A DNA stretch of 50,389 nucleotides from Pseudonocardia sulfidoxydans NBRC 16205 (GCF_007989085.1 NZ_BJVJ01000046.1:1-50389); one strand, 5' to 3'; counted from the stretch's first letter, positions 27,954-38,334 are shown. A program made the numbers and translations. The notes: generated by a model from the sequence alone, not told the origin.

Positions 27954-29356
27954 ACTCCCCGCCGTCCCCCGACCTGGCGGCGCTGCTGGCCGACTGGATC
28001 CCCCGGCAGCGCTGGTTCGGCGCCAAGGGCCGCGCGGTCGCCTCGGTGTCGGTCGTGGCGACGACGCCGCTGCCCGTCGACGGTGTCGACGTCGAGCACG
28101 TGGTGGCGGAGGTCGCGTTCGCCGACGGGGGGCCCGCCGCCCACTTCCAGGTGCTGGCCGCGCGCCGCGCAGCCGGGGGCGACGACTTCGAGCACGCCGC
28201 GATCGGGGTCGACGGTGACCGCCTGGTCTACGACGGCCTGTGGGACCCGGCGGTCTCGGGGTGGCTGCTGCGTGCGATCCGGGAGGGCCGTGAGGTGGGC
28301 GAGCTGCGGTTCGTCCCCGAGCCGGGGATCGAGATCCCGCCCGCGCCCCCGGGACGGGTGCTGGGCGTCGAGCAGTCCAACACGTCGGTGGTGTTCGGCG
28401 AGAAGTCGATCCTGAAGCTGTTCCGCCGGGTCGCCGCGGGCGGCAACCCCGACCTGGAGCTGCATCGCGCCCTGCGCGCCGTCGGCGGCACCGAGGTGGC
28501 GACGCTGCAGGGCGCCGTCGAGGGTGTGCTGCACGGCGAGAGCGCCGTCCTGGGGATGCTGCAGGACTACGCGTCGAACTCCGCCGAGGGCTGGGCGATG
28601 GCGCTGGCGTCGGTGCGCGACCTGCTCGCCGAGGCCGACCTGCGCGCCGACGAGGTGGGCGGCGACTTCGCCGCCGAGGCCAACCGGCTGGGCCAGACCA
28701 TCGCGGTGCTGCACTCCGACCTGGTCCGCGCGCTGGGCACTGCCGAGCGCGACCCGGGTGAGATCGCTGCGGCGATGCGGGCGCGGCTCGCCGTCGCCGC
28801 CACCGACGTCCCCGCCCTGGAGCCGCACTCCGCCGCGATCCGGGGGGTCTACGACGAGCTCGCGGCGCTGCCCGCTCCCCTGCCGGCGCAGCGTGTGCAC
28901 GGGGACCTGCACCTCGGTCAGACCCTGCGCACCCCGCTGGGCTGGCTCGTGATCGACTTCGAGGGCGAGCCCGCGACGCCGCTGGAGCTGCGGGTGCGTC
29001 CCGACTCCCCGCTGCGCGACGTCGCCGGGATGCTGCGCTCGTTCGACTACGCCGCGAACCACCAGCTGCTCGAGACCGACGAGCCCGAGCCCGACCAGCA
29101 GCGGGTGTGGCGGTCGACGGAGTGGGCCGACCGCAACCGGTCGGCGTTCCTCGACGGGTACGCGGCGCGCACCGGGAGCGACCCGCGCGAGCACGAGCTC
29201 GTGCTGCGGGCCTACGAGCTCGACAAGGCCGTCTACGAGGTCGTCTACGAGACCCGCAACCGGCCCACGTGGGCCCCGATCCCGCTGCGCTCGATCGCAC
29301 GGCTCCTCAACCCCGAACGCGGCACGGCCGGGGTACCGATCGATTCCGTTCAGTAA
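27950..29356 (+). CDS. mak: maltokinase (Mak/Pep2)
   Basis: 468 residues from GTG 27950, which overlaps the treS stop (GTGA). [15 protein letters not shown] is the N-terminal cap subdomain. [21 protein letters not shown] forms the nucleotide-binding lobe with its lysine. [10 protein letters not shown] (about residue 318) is the catalytic loop of the aminoglycoside-phosphotransferase fold, and VIDFEGEP the metal-binding aspartate. It converts maltose plus ATP to maltose 1-phosphate for GlgE. Length equals that of mycobacterial Mak (about 455). Confidence 0.95.
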
Positions 29357-29502
29357 CCAGAAGCGACACACGTCACCCTCTCGGCACTCGCTTGAGGCGA
29401 TTTTCGCCGGGGGTGTAACACTGCGTGGACCTTCAGCGCTGTGAGGCCTGGATGTCCGGACGGAGCTCCCCACCGCCCGGCCGCCATGCAGTAGGAGGAC
29501 GT

Positions 29503-30156
29503 GTGCACGCTGTTGCCGCCGAACTCGTCGGCGCCGACGTCGCGGTACCCCGTGCCCGCGAGTCGCATGCCCCCACGGGGGCCGCCGCCACGCGGACGAG
29601 GAGCCACGGCGAGCTCGACGTCGCGTTGGCGGCGGCCTGCGAGGGCGACGAGGGCGGGTTCGTGACGCTCTACCGCGACCTGCAGCCCAGGCTGCTGCGC
29701 TACGCCACCGCGCTCGTCGGCAACGACGCCGAGGACGTCACCGCGGAGACGTGGCTCCAGATCGCCCGCGACCTGCCCCGCTTCTCCGGTGACATCGACG
29801 GCTTCCGCGGCTGGGCGTCCTCGATCTGCCGCAACCGGGCCATGGACGTCGCCCGCTCCCGGTCCCGGCGCCCGGTCACCGCGACCGACATCGACGTCCT
29901 CGCCGAGCAGCCCGCCCCCGGCGACGCCGCCGGATCGGCGCTCGAGGCCATGTCGACGCGCGAGGCCATCGCGCTGATCAGCGAGCTCCCCCAGGACCAG
30001 GCCGAGGCCGTCCTGCTGCGCGCCGTCGTCGGACTCGACGCCCCGTCGGTCGCGACCGTGCTGGGCAAGCGTCCCGGAGCCGTGCGCGTCGCCGCCCACC
30101 GCGGCCTGCGCAAGCTCGCCCGGATGCTCGACGACGGGGAGGTGCGCGGTGCCTGA
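29503..30156 (+). CDS. ECF-type RNA polymerase sigma factor
   Basis: 217 residues from GTG 29503, with AGGAGG 4 nt upstream. Region 2 spans about 50-120 (FVTLYRDLQPRLLRYATALVGNDAEDVTAETWLQIARDLPRF and WASSICRNRAMDVAR). Region 4 spans about 155-207 (ELPQDQAEAVLLRAVVGLDAPSVATVLGKRPGAVRVAAHRGLRKLARML). The first 40 residues are a variable tail. The next gene, overlapping by 8 nt, encodes a single-pass membrane protein and may be its anti-sigma factor. The pair interrupts the otherwise continuous mak-glgB order, so it may control envelope or glucan genes; this is not shown by sequence. Confidence 0.9.
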   Translation: MHAVAAELVGADVAVPRARESHAPTGAAATRTRSHGELDVALAAACEGDEGGFVTLYRDLQPRLLRYATALVGNDAEDVTAETWLQIARDLPRFSGDIDGFRGWASSICRNRAMDVARSRSRRPVTATDIDVLAEQPAPGDAAGSALEAMSTREAIALISELPQDQAEAVLLRAVVGLDAPSVATVLGKRPGAVRVAAHRGLRKLARMLDDGEVRGA

Positions 30157-31228
30157 CGGGCCCCTCCCCTCCCACGGCCGCCGCGCCCTGCGCGCCGCCG
30201 TCGCCCACCCACGCCGCCCCTCGGGCACGACGACGCTGCTGCCCGACGACCTCGCCGACCTGCTCCTCGACGGCGAGCACAGCCCGCACCCCGTCGCGAC
30301 GCTGCTCGCCGCCGCGCGAGGGCCCGCCACCGCGCACGAGCTGTCCGGCGAGGCCGCGGCCCGGCAGGCGTTCGCCGACGCAGCACCCCTCGCGACCCCC
30401 GTACCGCTGCCCACCGACCGCGAGCGCCGCGGCCGGCACCGCCGGATCCGGGCCGTCCGCACCGTGGTGACGGCCAAGCTCGTCGGCGTCGCGGCCCTCA
30501 CCCTCACCGCCGGCGGCGTGGCCGTCGCCGCGACCGGCCCGTCCGGGGCACCCGCCGAGGAGCGCGTCTCCGGGGGCACGGTGCCGAGCGCCGACGCCGA
30601 GCCCGGCGCCGGCCACGACACCGGCGGCCGGGCGGCGGGCTCCGGGCACACCGCCGGGACCCCGGACCGGGCCGCGACCTGCGGGCCCGTCACCGGCGCG
30701 GCGATCGCCGACCTCGCGCGCGAGTGCGGTGACGCCCGCGTGCACAGTCCCGACCCCGGGCCGGACGAACACCGCACCGGGCCCGGGCCGATGGCGTTCG
30801 GTTCGCCCTACGCCTCAGGCGACGTCCCGTCCCACTCGGGGCAGGACAGGACTCTCGTCGCCCCGCCGACGGCCCCTGTCCCGACGACGACGCCGACCGC
30901 GCCGTCCACGGCCCTCCCGCCTCCGCACGCGGGCGGCGGGTCCGACGACGGCGGCGGCTCCGGATCGCCCGGGACACAAGTGCCCGACGCCGGGTCGGGT
31001 GCCGGATCGGGCTCGGGTTCCCCGGCCACGGGTTCGCCCGGCTCGGGTTCGCCCGGCTCGGGTTCGCCGGGGTCCGGTTCCGGGTCCGTCGATGCCGGCG
31101 GACACGGCCAGGAACACGTCCACCCACGCGACGACGCGCCACGCCGCGGCGACGACACCACGAACAATGCACCCACGGGCGAGACCCGCACCCCGGTCAC
31201 GGGACGGGACGCACCGCCCTCCCCCTGA
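30149..31228 (+). CDS. single-pass membrane protein with long Pro/Gly/Ser tail, candidate anti-sigma partner
   Basis: 359 residues from GTG 30149. The cytoplasmic part (1-105) contains LPDDLADLLLDGEHSPHPVATLLAAARGPATAHELSGEAAARQAFADA, a pattern I have seen beside actinobacterial ECF factors. A transmembrane helix occupies about 107-128 (TAKLVGVAALTLTAGGVAVAATG). The remaining 230 residues are extracytoplasmic, Pro/Gly/Ser/Thr-rich, with a run of GSGSPGSGSPG-like repeats near 285-310 and a Cys pair (CGPVT...ARECGD). No HxxxCxxC zinc anti-sigma motif is visible, so the anti-sigma role rests on topology and gene overlap. The tail could span the cell wall. Confidence 0.75.
   Translation: MPDGPLPSHGRRALRAAVAHPRRPSGTTTLLPDDLADLLLDGEHSPHPVATLLAAARGPATAHELSGEAAARQAFADAAPLATPVPLPTDRERRGRHRRIRAVRTVVTAKLVGVAALTLTAGGVAVAATGPSGAPAEERVSGGTVPSADAEPGAGHDTGGRAAGSGHTAGTPDRAATCGPVTGAAIADLARECGDARVHSPDPGPDEHRTGPGPMAFGSPYASGDVPSHSGQDRTLVAPPTAPVPTTTPTAPSTALPPPHAGGGSDDGGGSGSPGTQVPDAGSGAGSGSGSPATGSPGSGSPGSGSPGSGSGSVDAGGHGQEHVHPRDDAPRRGDDTTNNAPTGETRTPVTGRDAPPSP
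31010..31085 (+). repeat. 15-bp tandem repeats encoding Gly-Ser-Pro linker
   Basis: Repeats of GGTTCGCCCGGCTCG and variants encode (G-S-P-G-S) units in the extracytoplasmic tail of the membrane protein. In-frame units allow length variation without loss of frame. Confidence 0.7.
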
Positions 31229-31237
31229 CCCCACGAC

Positions 31238-31280
31238 GCACGGGTGCCACCGGCCCCCTTCCCGGTGGAACCGCCCGTGC
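31238..31280 (+). terminator. candidate hairpin terminator after sigma/membrane-protein operon
   Basis: GCACGGG (31238-31244) pairs with CCCGTGC (31274-31280), and inside it CCACCGG pairs with CCGGTGG (31247-31253 with 31262-31268). It starts 10 nt after the stop at 31228. There is no T-tract, as is common in high-GC actinobacteria. Confidence 0.45.
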
Positions 31281-31399
31281 CGGTCGCCGCCCTTCCCCGA
31301 GGACGGCGAGACGTGGCCGTACCGCAGACGCCCCCCGACTGCGGTACGGCCACCCGAAAGACGGCCCCGCCCCGCGCGGCGGGGCACGCCCGGGAGCAC

Positions 31400-31405
31400 T
31401 ACGGT
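31400..31405 (+). promoter_or_regulatory. leaderless -10 box (TACGGT) of glgB
   Basis: TACGGT ends 6 nt before the GTG at 31412, giving glgB its own promoter separate from the sigma-factor pair. Confidence 0.55.
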
Positions 31406-31411
31406 TCACGG

Positions 31412-33922
31412 GTGGATCGCGAGGACACCAACACCCGGACGATCGGTTCCGAGACAACAGGTTCGCACGCGCCGGACCCCCGCACCGTCGACCGGCTGCT
31501 CGGCGGAGCCCACCACAACCCGCACGGCGTCCTCGGCGCGCACGCCGGCCGCGACGGCACCGTCGTCCGCACGCTGCGCCCGCACGCCGACGCCGTCAGC
31601 GTCCTGCTGCACGGCGACGCCGACCGCTCCTACCCTCTGACCAAGGTGCACGACGCCGGGCTGTTCTCCGGCGTCGTGCCGGGAGCCCCCGACGACTACC
31701 GGCTGTCGGTGACCTTCGGAGACGACACGCACGTCGTCGACGAGCCCTACCGCTGGCTGCCCACCCTCGGCGAGGTCGACCTGCACCTCATCGCCGAAGG
31801 CCGCCACGAACGCCTGTGGGACGTCCTCGGCTCCCACGTGCGCAGCTACGAGACCGCGTCCGGGCCGGTCACCGGCACGAGCTTCGCCGTGTGGGCGCCG
31901 TCCGCGCAGGGCGTGCGCGTCACCGGCGACTTCGACGGCTGGGCCGGGTGGGCCCACCCCATGCGCTCGCTGGGCAGCTCCGGCATCTGGGAGCTGTTCG
32001 TGCCCGACGTGGGCGTCGGCACCCGGTACAAGTACCGCATCCTCGGCCAGGACGGGCGGTGGCGCGACAAGGCCGACCCGATGGCGTTCGCCACCGAGAT
32101 CCCGCCCGCGACCGCGTCCGTGGTCACCGAGGCCGGTCACGAGTGGGGCGACACCGACTGGATGACCGCGCGGGCCGGTCGCCGCGCGCACGCCGAGCCG
32201 ATGAGCGTCTACGAGATGCACCTCGGCTCCTGGCGGTCCGGGCTGGGCTACCGCGAGCTGGCGCACGAGCTCGTCGAGTACCTCGACGAGACGTCGTTCA
32301 CCCACGTGGAGCTGCTGCCCGTCGCCGAGCACCCGTTCGGCGGGTCGTGGGGCTACCAGGTCACCTCGTACTACGCGCCGACGTCGCGGTTCGGCTCGCC
32401 CGACGACTTCCGCTACTTCGTCGACACCCTCCACCAGGCCGGGTACGCCGTCATCGTCGACTGGGTGCCCGCGCACTTCCCGCGCGACGAGTGGGCCCTC
32501 GCGAAGTTCGACGGCGGCCCCCTCTACGAGCACGCCGACCCCCGCCGCGGCGAGCAGCCCGACTGGGGCACCCTCGTGTTCGACTTCGGGCGCCGCGAGG
32601 TGCGCAACTTCCTCGTCGCCAACGCGCTGTTCTGGTGCGAGGAGTTCCACATCGACGGGCTGCGCGTCGACGCCGTCGCCTCGATGCTCTACCTCGACTA
32701 CTCGCGCGCCGACGGCCAGTGGCTGCCCAACATCCACGGTGGCCGCGAGAACCTCGACGCCGTCGCGTTCCTGCAGGAGATGAACGCGACCGTCTACCGC
32801 AACCACCCCGGCGTCGTCACCATCGCCGAGGAGTCGACGGCCTGGCCCGGCGTCACCCGCCCCACCCATCTCGGCGGCCTGGGTTTCGGGTTCAAATGGA
32901 ACATGGGCTGGATGCACGACACGCTCGACTACACCGGGCGCGACCCCATCCACCGCAGCTTCCACCACAACCAGATGACGTTCTCGCTGATGTACGCGTT
33001 CAGCGAGAACTACGTCCTGCCCATCAGCCACGACGAGGTCGTGCACGGCAAGGGCTCGTTGTGGACGCGCATGCCCGGCGACGACTGGAACAAGGCCGCG
33101 GGCGTGCGCGCCCTGCTGGCGTTCATGTGGGCGCACCCGGGCAAGCAGCTGCTGTTCATGGGCGGCGAGTTCGGGCAGGTCCGTGAGTGGTCCGAGCAGC
33201 GCTCGCTCGACTGGGACCTGCTCGAGGACCCGTTCCACGCGGGCATCCGCTCGCTGGTCGGCGACCTCAACCGCGCCTACCGCGACCAGCCGTCCCTGTG
33301 GGCGCTCGACACCTCGCCCGCCGGGTTCTCCTGGATCGACGCCAACGACGCCTCCGGCAACGTGCTGTCGTTCCTGCGCCACAGCGCCCGGGACTCCGAC
33401 GACGGCACCCCCACCGTGCTGGCGTGCATCGCCAACTTCTCCGGCGCCCCCAACGAGAACTACCGCGTCGGCCTGCCCTTCGCCGGGCGCTGGCGCGAGC
33501 TCGTCAACACCGACGCCGAGGTCTACGGCGGCTCCGGCGTCGGCAACCTGGGCGTCGTCGAGGCGGAGCGCAAGCGCTGGCACGGACGTCCCGCGTCCGC
33601 GGTGCTGCGGCTGCCCCCGTCGGGCGTGCTGTGGCTGGTGCCCGACAACACCGGTGGGCCCGTGCACCGCAGCGCCGTCACGGCCTCCGAAGCGCCTCCG
33701 CGGCCGACGCCCGTCACCGAGCCGCCGGTCGTGCCCGTCCCCGAGGGTGCCGGTCACGCCCCCGTCGCGGGATCGCCGGGCGCTCCCGCGCGCGACGACG
33801 ACCCCGACGCGGTCAGCGAGGCCCGCGACATCGAGGTGCCGCCCGCCTCGGCGGCGGTGCCCTCACCGCGGTCCGACGAGGCGGCCGGCCCCGACGACGC
33901 CACCAGCAGCGACACCCAGTAG
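31412..33922 (+). CDS. glgB: 1,4-alpha-glucan branching enzyme GlgB with C-terminal extension
   Basis: 836 residues from GTG 31412. Two N-terminal beta-sandwich (CBM48-type) modules ([28 protein letters not shown] and [22 protein letters not shown]) precede the GH13_9 barrel. The barrel shows [10 protein letters not shown], nucleophile in [21 protein letters not shown], acid/base in [13 protein letters not shown] and [14 protein letters not shown]. The family normally ends at [14 protein letters not shown] (about residue 748). Here some 85 further residues, rich in Pro, Ala and acidic residues, follow, and their last 169 nt overlap the convergent GT87 gene. It introduces alpha-1,6 branches into GlgE-made glucan. 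Confidence 0.95.
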   Translation: MDREDTNTRTIGSETTGSHAPDPRTVDRLLGGAHHNPHGVLGAHAGRDGTVVRTLRPHADAVSVLLHGDADRSYPLTKVHDAGLFSGVVPGAPDDYRLSVTFGDDTHVVDEPYRWLPTLGEVDLHLIAEGRHERLWDVLGSHVRSYETASGPVTGTSFAVWAPSAQGVRVTGDFDGWAGWAHPMRSLGSSGIWELFVPDVGVGTRYKYRILGQDGRWRDKADPMAFATEIPPATASVVTEAGHEWGDTDWMTARAGRRAHAEPMSVYEMHLGSWRSGLGYRELAHELVEYLDETSFTHVELLPVAEHPFGGSWGYQVTSYYAPTSRFGSPDDFRYFVDTLHQAGYAVIVDWVPAHFPRDEWALAKFDGGPLYEHADPRRGEQPDWGTLVFDFGRREVRNFLVANALFWCEEFHIDGLRVDAVASMLYLDYSRADGQWLPNIHGGRENLDAVAFLQEMNATVYRNHPGVVTIAEESTAWPGVTRPTHLGGLGFGFKWNMGWMHDTLDYTGRDPIHRSFHHNQMTFSLMYAFSENYVLPISHDEVVHGKGSLWTRMPGDDWNKAAGVRALLAFMWAHPGKQLLFMGGEFGQVREWSEQRSLDWDLLEDPFHAGIRSLVGDLNRAYRDQPSLWALDTSPAGFSWIDANDASGNVLSFLRHSARDSDDGTPTVLACIANFSGAPNENYRVGLPFAGRWRELVNTDAEVYGGSGVGNLGVVEAERKRWHGRPASAVLRLPPSGVLWLVPDNTGGPVHRSAVTASEAPPRPTPVTEPPVVPVPEGAGHAPVAGSPGAPARDDDPDAVSEARDIEVPPASAAVPSPRSDEAAGPDDATSSDTQ

Positions 33923-35061
33923 GTCAGCAGGATCGCGGCGTACAGCGATCGGCCGACGGGCGACCACGCGTCCCCGTCGGCCCACAACGCCCCCCACGAC
34001 ACCGGGATCACCGCCACCGCGAGCAGCACCGCCGCGACGGGGCGCGCCCAGCGCAGCTCCCGGCCCAGGGAGATCAGCACCAGCACCCCCGGCCACAGCA
34101 GCAGCAGATAGTTGTGCCAGGCGATCGGCGCCGTCAGCAGACCCGCCGCCACGACCGCCCACGGCGCCGTGCCCGCCGGGTCGGCCCCGCCGGTGCGGGC
34201 GCGCCGGCCGAGCACCACCAACGTCGCCACCAGCAGCAGCCCGCCCGCGACGGTCCCGACCGTCGAAGACAACCCGAACCGCACCGCCACCCCGGGCAGC
34301 GCGGCGTTGTCCACGACGTCGGGCACGGCCGTCGTCAGACCGATCCGCAGCCACTCCACGCCGCTCGACCAGCCCGCCGCCGCGACCCCGACCAGCGTCG
34401 CCACCGCGGCGCCCGCGACCCCCGCGACACCCGGCCGCCACCGGCCCTGCACGAAGGGCAACAACAGGACGGGCGCCAACGACGGCTTGAACGCCACCGC
34501 CACCCCGTACAGCACCGCGGCGAGCATCGGCCGTCCGCGGCGCTCTGCGATCCAGCCGGCCGCGAGCGCGACGAGCAGCAGCCCGTAGATCTGGCCCAGC
34601 AGCAGGGTGCCGTGCAGCGGTGAGGACAGCAGCAGCGCCAGCACCGCCGCCGCGGTCCAGACCTTGCCGATCCGCAGCTCGCGCGCCACCGCCCACACCG
34701 CGCCGACGACCATCAGCACCGTCAGCACCGCCCACAACCTGTACGCGGGCAACGCCTCCAGCAGCGCGAACGGCGCCAGCAGCACCGACAGCACCGGGGG
34801 GTTGAGATTGGTCAGCTTCGCCGGGGTCCGGTAGATGTCGTCGCCGTGCACCATCGCGACGGCCGAGTGCCAGAACGTGTCGAAGTCGGGGTGGAGCTCC
34901 CGCATGTCCGGCGACGGGACCATGCCCAGCAGCACGTCCCGGTGCACGACCGTCAACGCCACCGCGGTGCCGAGAGCCACGAGCACCAGCACGGCCGCGA
35001 CGAGCCGCCCGGGCGTGAGGCGGGCGGCCAGGGCTGAGCCTCGGGGCGGGGAGTCCGACAC
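33754..35061 (-). CDS. GT87-family (DUF2029) membrane glycosyltransferase
   Basis: 435 residues from GTG 35061. About ten hydrophobic helices start with [70 protein letters not shown] is the first extracytoplasmic loop with the acidic residue expected of GT-C polyprenyl-phosphate-mannose-dependent enzymes. [21 protein letters not shown] and [19 protein letters not shown] are GT87 motifs. It probably transfers a sugar (mannose in characterised PimE/AftE-like relatives) to an envelope glycan. The C-terminal 55 residues are polar and share DNA with the end of glgB on the other strand. Confidence 0.87.
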   Translation of the reverse strand: MSDSPPRGSALAARLTPGRLVAAVLVLVALGTAVALTVVHRDVLLGMVPSPDMRELHPDFDTFWHSAVAMVHGDDIYRTPAKLTNLNPPVLSVLLAPFALLEALPAYRLWAVLTVLMVVGAVWAVARELRIGKVWTAAAVLALLLSSPLHGTLLLGQIYGLLLVALAAGWIAERRGRPMLAAVLYGVAVAFKPSLAPVLLLPFVQGRWRPGVAGVAGAAVATLVGVAAAGWSSGVEWLRIGLTTAVPDVVDNAALPGVAVRFGLSSTVGTVAGGLLLVATLVVLGRRARTGGADPAGTAPWAVVAAGLLTAPIAWHNYLLLLWPGVLVLISLGRELRWARPVAAVLLAVAVIPVSWGALWADGDAWSPVGRSLYAAILLTYWVSLLVASSGPAASSDRGEGTAAEAGGTSMSRASLTASGSSSRAGAPGDPATGA

Positions 35062-35069
35062 GACCGTCG

Positions 35070-35075
35070 ACGGTA
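35070..35075 (-). promoter_or_regulatory. leaderless -10 box (TACCGT) of GT87 gene
   Basis: TACCGT on the minus strand ends 8 nt before the GTG at 35061; this supports that start over the longer frame to 35223. Confidence 0.5.
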
Positions 35076-35251
35076 GCGACGCCGGTGCGTTCCGGCGCTC
35101 CCGGGGTCCGGCGCTCCCTTCGCCGAGCTCGACCTCGGACTGGTTCCGGCCATGATCGAACCAGCCTGGTGTCGGTGAGGTTCGTCGATCCGCGGGAGGC
35201 GTCCGTTCGGTGGGATCCCGCACTCCGGCCCCACGACGGCCCGCCGACGAT

Positions 35252-35257
35252 CACAAT
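35252..35257 (+). promoter_or_regulatory. leaderless -10-like box (CACAAT) of metallopeptidase gene
   Basis: CACAAT lies 6 nt before the GTG at 35264; it keeps the A at position 2 and T at position 6 of the -10 consensus. Confidence 0.4.
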
Positions 35258-35263
35258 GGGAGC

Positions 35264-36676
35264 GTGCTGCGCGCGCGACGAGGAACGACGACGGTCGCGC
35301 TCGTCGTGGCGCTGGTGGTCGGCGTCCTCGCCGCGGCGTGCACCGGCCCGGCCCCGTCCCCGGCAGGTACCTCGTCGAGCACGGGCAACCCGGCGACCGC
35401 CGGAGTCGCCGCCACCGTCGCGCCCGTCGACCCCACCCTCCCCGGCCGCACCACCGACGACGTCGCCCGGCTCACCGTCGACGCCCTGCAGACCTACTGG
35501 CGTACCGCCCTGCCCGGCCGGCTCGGCACGCCCTGGCGCGACGTCACCACCATCGCGCCCGTCCACGTCGACGACCCGTCCGCGCCCCAGCCGCCCTGCG
35601 CCGCGAAGGCTGCCGACCTGCGCGGCAACGCCTTCTACTGCCCCGCCGCCGACGCCGTCGTCTGGGACGCCGACGTGCTCCTGCCGCAGCTGCGCGAACG
35701 CTTCGGTCCCGCCGGGGTCGTCGTGGTGCTCGCCCACGAGTTCGGGCACGCCGTCCAGACCCGCATCGGGGTCGACGAGGCCCAGCGCGCCGACCCCGCA
35801 GCGCACCCGACGATCCTGCTCGAGGCGATGTCGGACTGCTACGCCGGCGCGGTGATCCGCCACCTCGTCGACGCCACCGCCACCGGCGGACCCGTCGACC
35901 TGCCGATGCGCGCCGCCGAACGCGACGCCGCACTCCGGGCGCTGGTGACCTTCCGCGACCCGCTCGGCACGCTCGCCGCCGACACCACCGCCCACGGCAA
36001 CGCCTTCGACCGGCTCTCCGCCGTCGAGGACGGCTACGACTCCGGCCCCACCGCCTGCGCGGGCATGACCACGGCCGGCCGGGACTTCACGCAACGCCGG
36101 TTCGGCTCGGCCGCCGACCGTGCCCGCAACGGCGACCTTCCCCTCGACCGGCTCGTCCCCGCCGTCTCCGGCGACGCGAAAGCGTGGTTCGAGGGCCTCG
36201 TCGCGGCCAGGGGCATCGCGGGGTACTCGGCGCCCGACCCGCGGCCCGCACCGCCCTGCGCCGACGCCGGGCCCCAGGGTCCCGTCGCGTACTGCGCGGC
36301 CGACGGCGGCGTCGTCACCGACCTCGCCGCGCTGGGCGCCCTGCAGCAGCGTTCCGGCGACTTCGCGGGCGCGACGCTGCTCGTCTCCCGCTACGCGCTC
36401 GCGGCGCGCGCCGGCGCGACACTGTCGGCGACGGGATACGACGCCGGCCGGTCCGCCGTGTGCCTGGCGGGCGCATGGACCGCACGCCTGGTCGACCCCA
36501 CCGGAGGCTTCGGCCTCTCCCCCGGCGACCTCGACGAGGCCGTCGCCGTGCTCCTCGACGAGGACTGGGCCGAGACCGACGCCGTCGGCACCGTCGATCC
36601 CGCCGACAACGGCTTCGAACGCCTCGGCCACTACCGCCGCGGGTTCGACGGCGGCCCGGGAGCGTGCGGCATCTGA
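35264..36676 (+). CDS. neutral zinc metallopeptidase, predicted lipoprotein (YpfJ-like)
   Basis: 470 residues from GTG 35264. A basic N-terminus, hydrophobic helix and lipobox (VGVLAAAC, Cys near residue 26) predict a surface lipoprotein. VVVVLAHEFGHAVQTRIG holds the zinc-binding HExxH, and LLEAMSDCYAGAVIRHL the downstream ExxxD that provides the third ligand. Six or more cysteines in the second half (CAAK, FYCP, CYAG, CAGM, CADAG, YCAADG) could form disulfides. The neutral zinc peptidase family (Pfam 04228 type) has no well-defined substrate. The C-terminal half seems to repeat parts of the N-terminal region without the HExxH. Confidence 0.85.
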   Translation: MLRARRGTTTVALVVALVVGVLAAACTGPAPSPAGTSSSTGNPATAGVAATVAPVDPTLPGRTTDDVARLTVDALQTYWRTALPGRLGTPWRDVTTIAPVHVDDPSAPQPPCAAKAADLRGNAFYCPAADAVVWDADVLLPQLRERFGPAGVVVVLAHEFGHAVQTRIGVDEAQRADPAAHPTILLEAMSDCYAGAVIRHLVDATATGGPVDLPMRAAERDAALRALVTFRDPLGTLAADTTAHGNAFDRLSAVEDGYDSGPTACAGMTTAGRDFTQRRFGSAADRARNGDLPLDRLVPAVSGDAKAWFEGLVAARGIAGYSAPDPRPAPPCADAGPQGPVAYCAADGGVVTDLAALGALQQRSGDFAGATLLVSRYALAARAGATLSATGYDAGRSAVCLAGAWTARLVDPTGGFGLSPGDLDEAVAVLLDEDWAETDAVGTVDPADNGFERLGHYRRGFDGGPGACGI

Positions 36677-36693
36677 GCCCGGCCCCGGTCCCC

Positions 36694-36722
36694 GTCCTCT
36701 GTCCTCCCGGACGGACGAGGAC
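36694..36722. terminator. candidate bidirectional hairpin between metallopeptidase and thioredoxin genes
   Basis: GTCCTC (36694-36699) pairs with GAGGAC (36717-36722), and inner GTCC with GGAC extends the stem. It lies between convergent stops at 36676 and 36766. Confidence 0.4.
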
Positions 36723-36765
36723 ACGGCGGGGGATCAGAAACGTCGGGGGTCAGACACGGCGGGGA

Positions 36766-37767
36766 TCAGAACAGGACGCGGGCCAGCGCACGCCGCGCCG
36801 CGGCGACGCGGGCGTCGTCTGCGGGATAGAGCTCGAAGAGACCCACGAGGTGCTCGCGCACCCGGTCACGGTCCTCGCCGAACGTCGCACCCGCGGTGCG
36901 CACGAGCCGCGCGAACGCCGCCTCGACCTGGTCGGTGGCGACCTCCGCGTCGGACGCCGCCAGCTGCGCGTCGACGTCGTCGGGGGCGGCGTCGGCCGCC
37001 GCGATCGCCGCCGGGTCCGCCGCCTCGGCGCGGGCCAGGAACCGGACCTGCCCGATCGCCGCCTGCGCCTGCTCGTTGGCCGGCTCGACGTCGAGGATCT
37101 GCTGGTAGGCGGCCTCGGCGGCGGCGTAGTCGCCCGCCTCGAGCGCATCCTCCGCCGCGGTGAACCGCGGATCCTCCGGCTCCTCCTCCGGTTCCTCCCC
37201 ACCCGCCGCCGCGGCGCGCTCCTCGGCCTGGCGGATCCCCGGCATCTGCGCGCGCAACGTCTCGAGCAGCCCGTCGATCCACTGCGAGACCTGGGCCTCG
37301 GGCAGGGCACCGTTGAAGCCGTCGATCGGCTGGCCGCCCGCGAGCGCGATGACCATCGGGATCGACTGGACGCCGAACGCCTGCGCGATACGGGGGTTCG
37401 CGTCGACGTCGACCTTGGCCAGGATCCAGGCGCCCTTGCCCTTCTCGGCGAGCCGCTCCAGGACAGGGCTGAGCTGCTTGCAGGGCTGACACCAGGTGGC
37501 CCACAGGTCGACGACCACGGGGACCTGCGTCGACCGGTCGAGCACCTCGGCCTGGAACGTCGCCTCGGTGACGTCGACGACCCACGACCCGCCACCACCG
37601 TCGGCATCGGGACCCGGCGCGCCGCCCGCGGGGGCGCCGGAGGCCTGCGCACGCGTGGCCGCTTCGGAACGCGCCTTCAACGCGGACAGGTCGACGGCAC
37701 CGGCCATCGACGCCATCGCCGCGGACTGCGCCATCTGACGAGGATCGGGACGTGACACGCCGTTCAT
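36766..37767 (-). CDS. thioredoxin-fold protein with TPR domain (YbbN-like), Rv1324-like
   Basis: 333 residues from ATG 37767. After an Ala/Gly-rich leader (1-65), [57 protein letters not shown] is a thioredoxin domain with active site WCQPC. An acidic linker ([11 protein letters not shown]) follows, and then a helical TPR-like domain ([28 protein letters not shown], residues 205-330). This is the CnoX/YbbN architecture of redox-active chaperone holdases. Its position beside glgB matches Rv1324 beside glgB (Rv1326c) in mycobacteria. No signal peptide, so cytoplasmic. Confidence 0.9.
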   Translation of the reverse strand: MNGVSRPDPRQMAQSAAMASMAGAVDLSALKARSEAATRAQASGAPAGGAPGPDADGGGGSWVVDVTEATFQAEVLDRSTQVPVVVDLWATWCQPCKQLSPVLERLAEKGKGAWILAKVDVDANPRIAQAFGVQSIPMVIALAGGQPIDGFNGALPEAQVSQWIDGLLETLRAQMPGIRQAEERAAAAGGEEPEEEPEDPRFTAAEDALEAGDYAAAEAAYQQILDVEPANEQAQAAIGQVRFLARAEAADPAAIAAADAAPDDVDAQLAASDAEVATDQVEAAFARLVRTAGATFGEDRDRVREHLVGLFELYPADDARVAAARRALARVLF

Positions 37768-37985
37768 CCTGACACGCCCCCGCACCGGTCGGCGCGCCCG
37801 CCCCGGTAGCGGGCAGCGCGCGGCCGCGCCCGGGCGGGCGGCGCCGCCCCGGAGGAAGAGTCGTCCGCATCACTGCGGCGCGCCGTTCGTTGGACCGGGC
37901 AGGGGTGCGGAGTGCGCACACACCGGCACTGCGCGTGACCGACATCGGAGCCGTCTGGGCGGCCGACGCGACCGGAGGACGCAGC

Positions 37986-38294
37986 ATGAACGACAAGAGG
38001 GCCGACAACGCCGTGGCCGACCGGCTGCTCAGCGAGGCCCGCAAACGGACCGCCCAGCAGCACAAGGCCCCCACCGGCCGCGGCAGGATCGCGATGATCG
38101 TCGGCATCGTCGCGCTGGTCGTGAGCCCGATCTCGATCGCGGGCTGGGTCGTCGGGCTGGTCACGCTCGGCCTCGGGCTCACCGCCGTGCGCAAGCCCGA
38201 CCAGGCCAAGCTCGCCAGGATCGCCCTCGTACTGGGCGCGGCAGCGATCTTCGTCGCGACGTTCTTCTTCACGCTCAGCATCTCGCTGCGCTGA
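37986..38294 (+). CDS. small membrane protein with two to three helices (DUF4190-like)
   Basis: 102 residues from ATG 37986, with GGAGG about 9 nt upstream. A polar N-terminus of some 35 residues (RLLSEARKRTAQQHK) precedes hydrophobic segments at about 40-75 (IAMIVGIVALVVSPISIAGWVVGLVTLGLGLTAV) and 82-100 (IALVLGAAAIFVATFFFTL). The pattern is that of small actinobacterial DUF4190-type proteins of unknown function. Divergent from the thioredoxin gene. Confidence 0.75.
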   Translation: MNDKRADNAVADRLLSEARKRTAQQHKAPTGRGRIAMIVGIVALVVSPISIAGWVVGLVTLGLGLTAVRKPDQAKLARIALVLGAAAIFVATFFFTLSISLR

Positions 38295-38334
38295 ACCGCG
38301 CCCGTGGCGCGGAGCGCACCGTCGCGGTGCCCGG

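Noticed and set aside
33863..36724. 953-residue minus-strand frame over the GT87 and peptidase genes
   Set aside because: Glycine- and arginine-rich shadow; the GT87 frame with its membrane helices and the peptidase HExxH on the plus strand explain the region.
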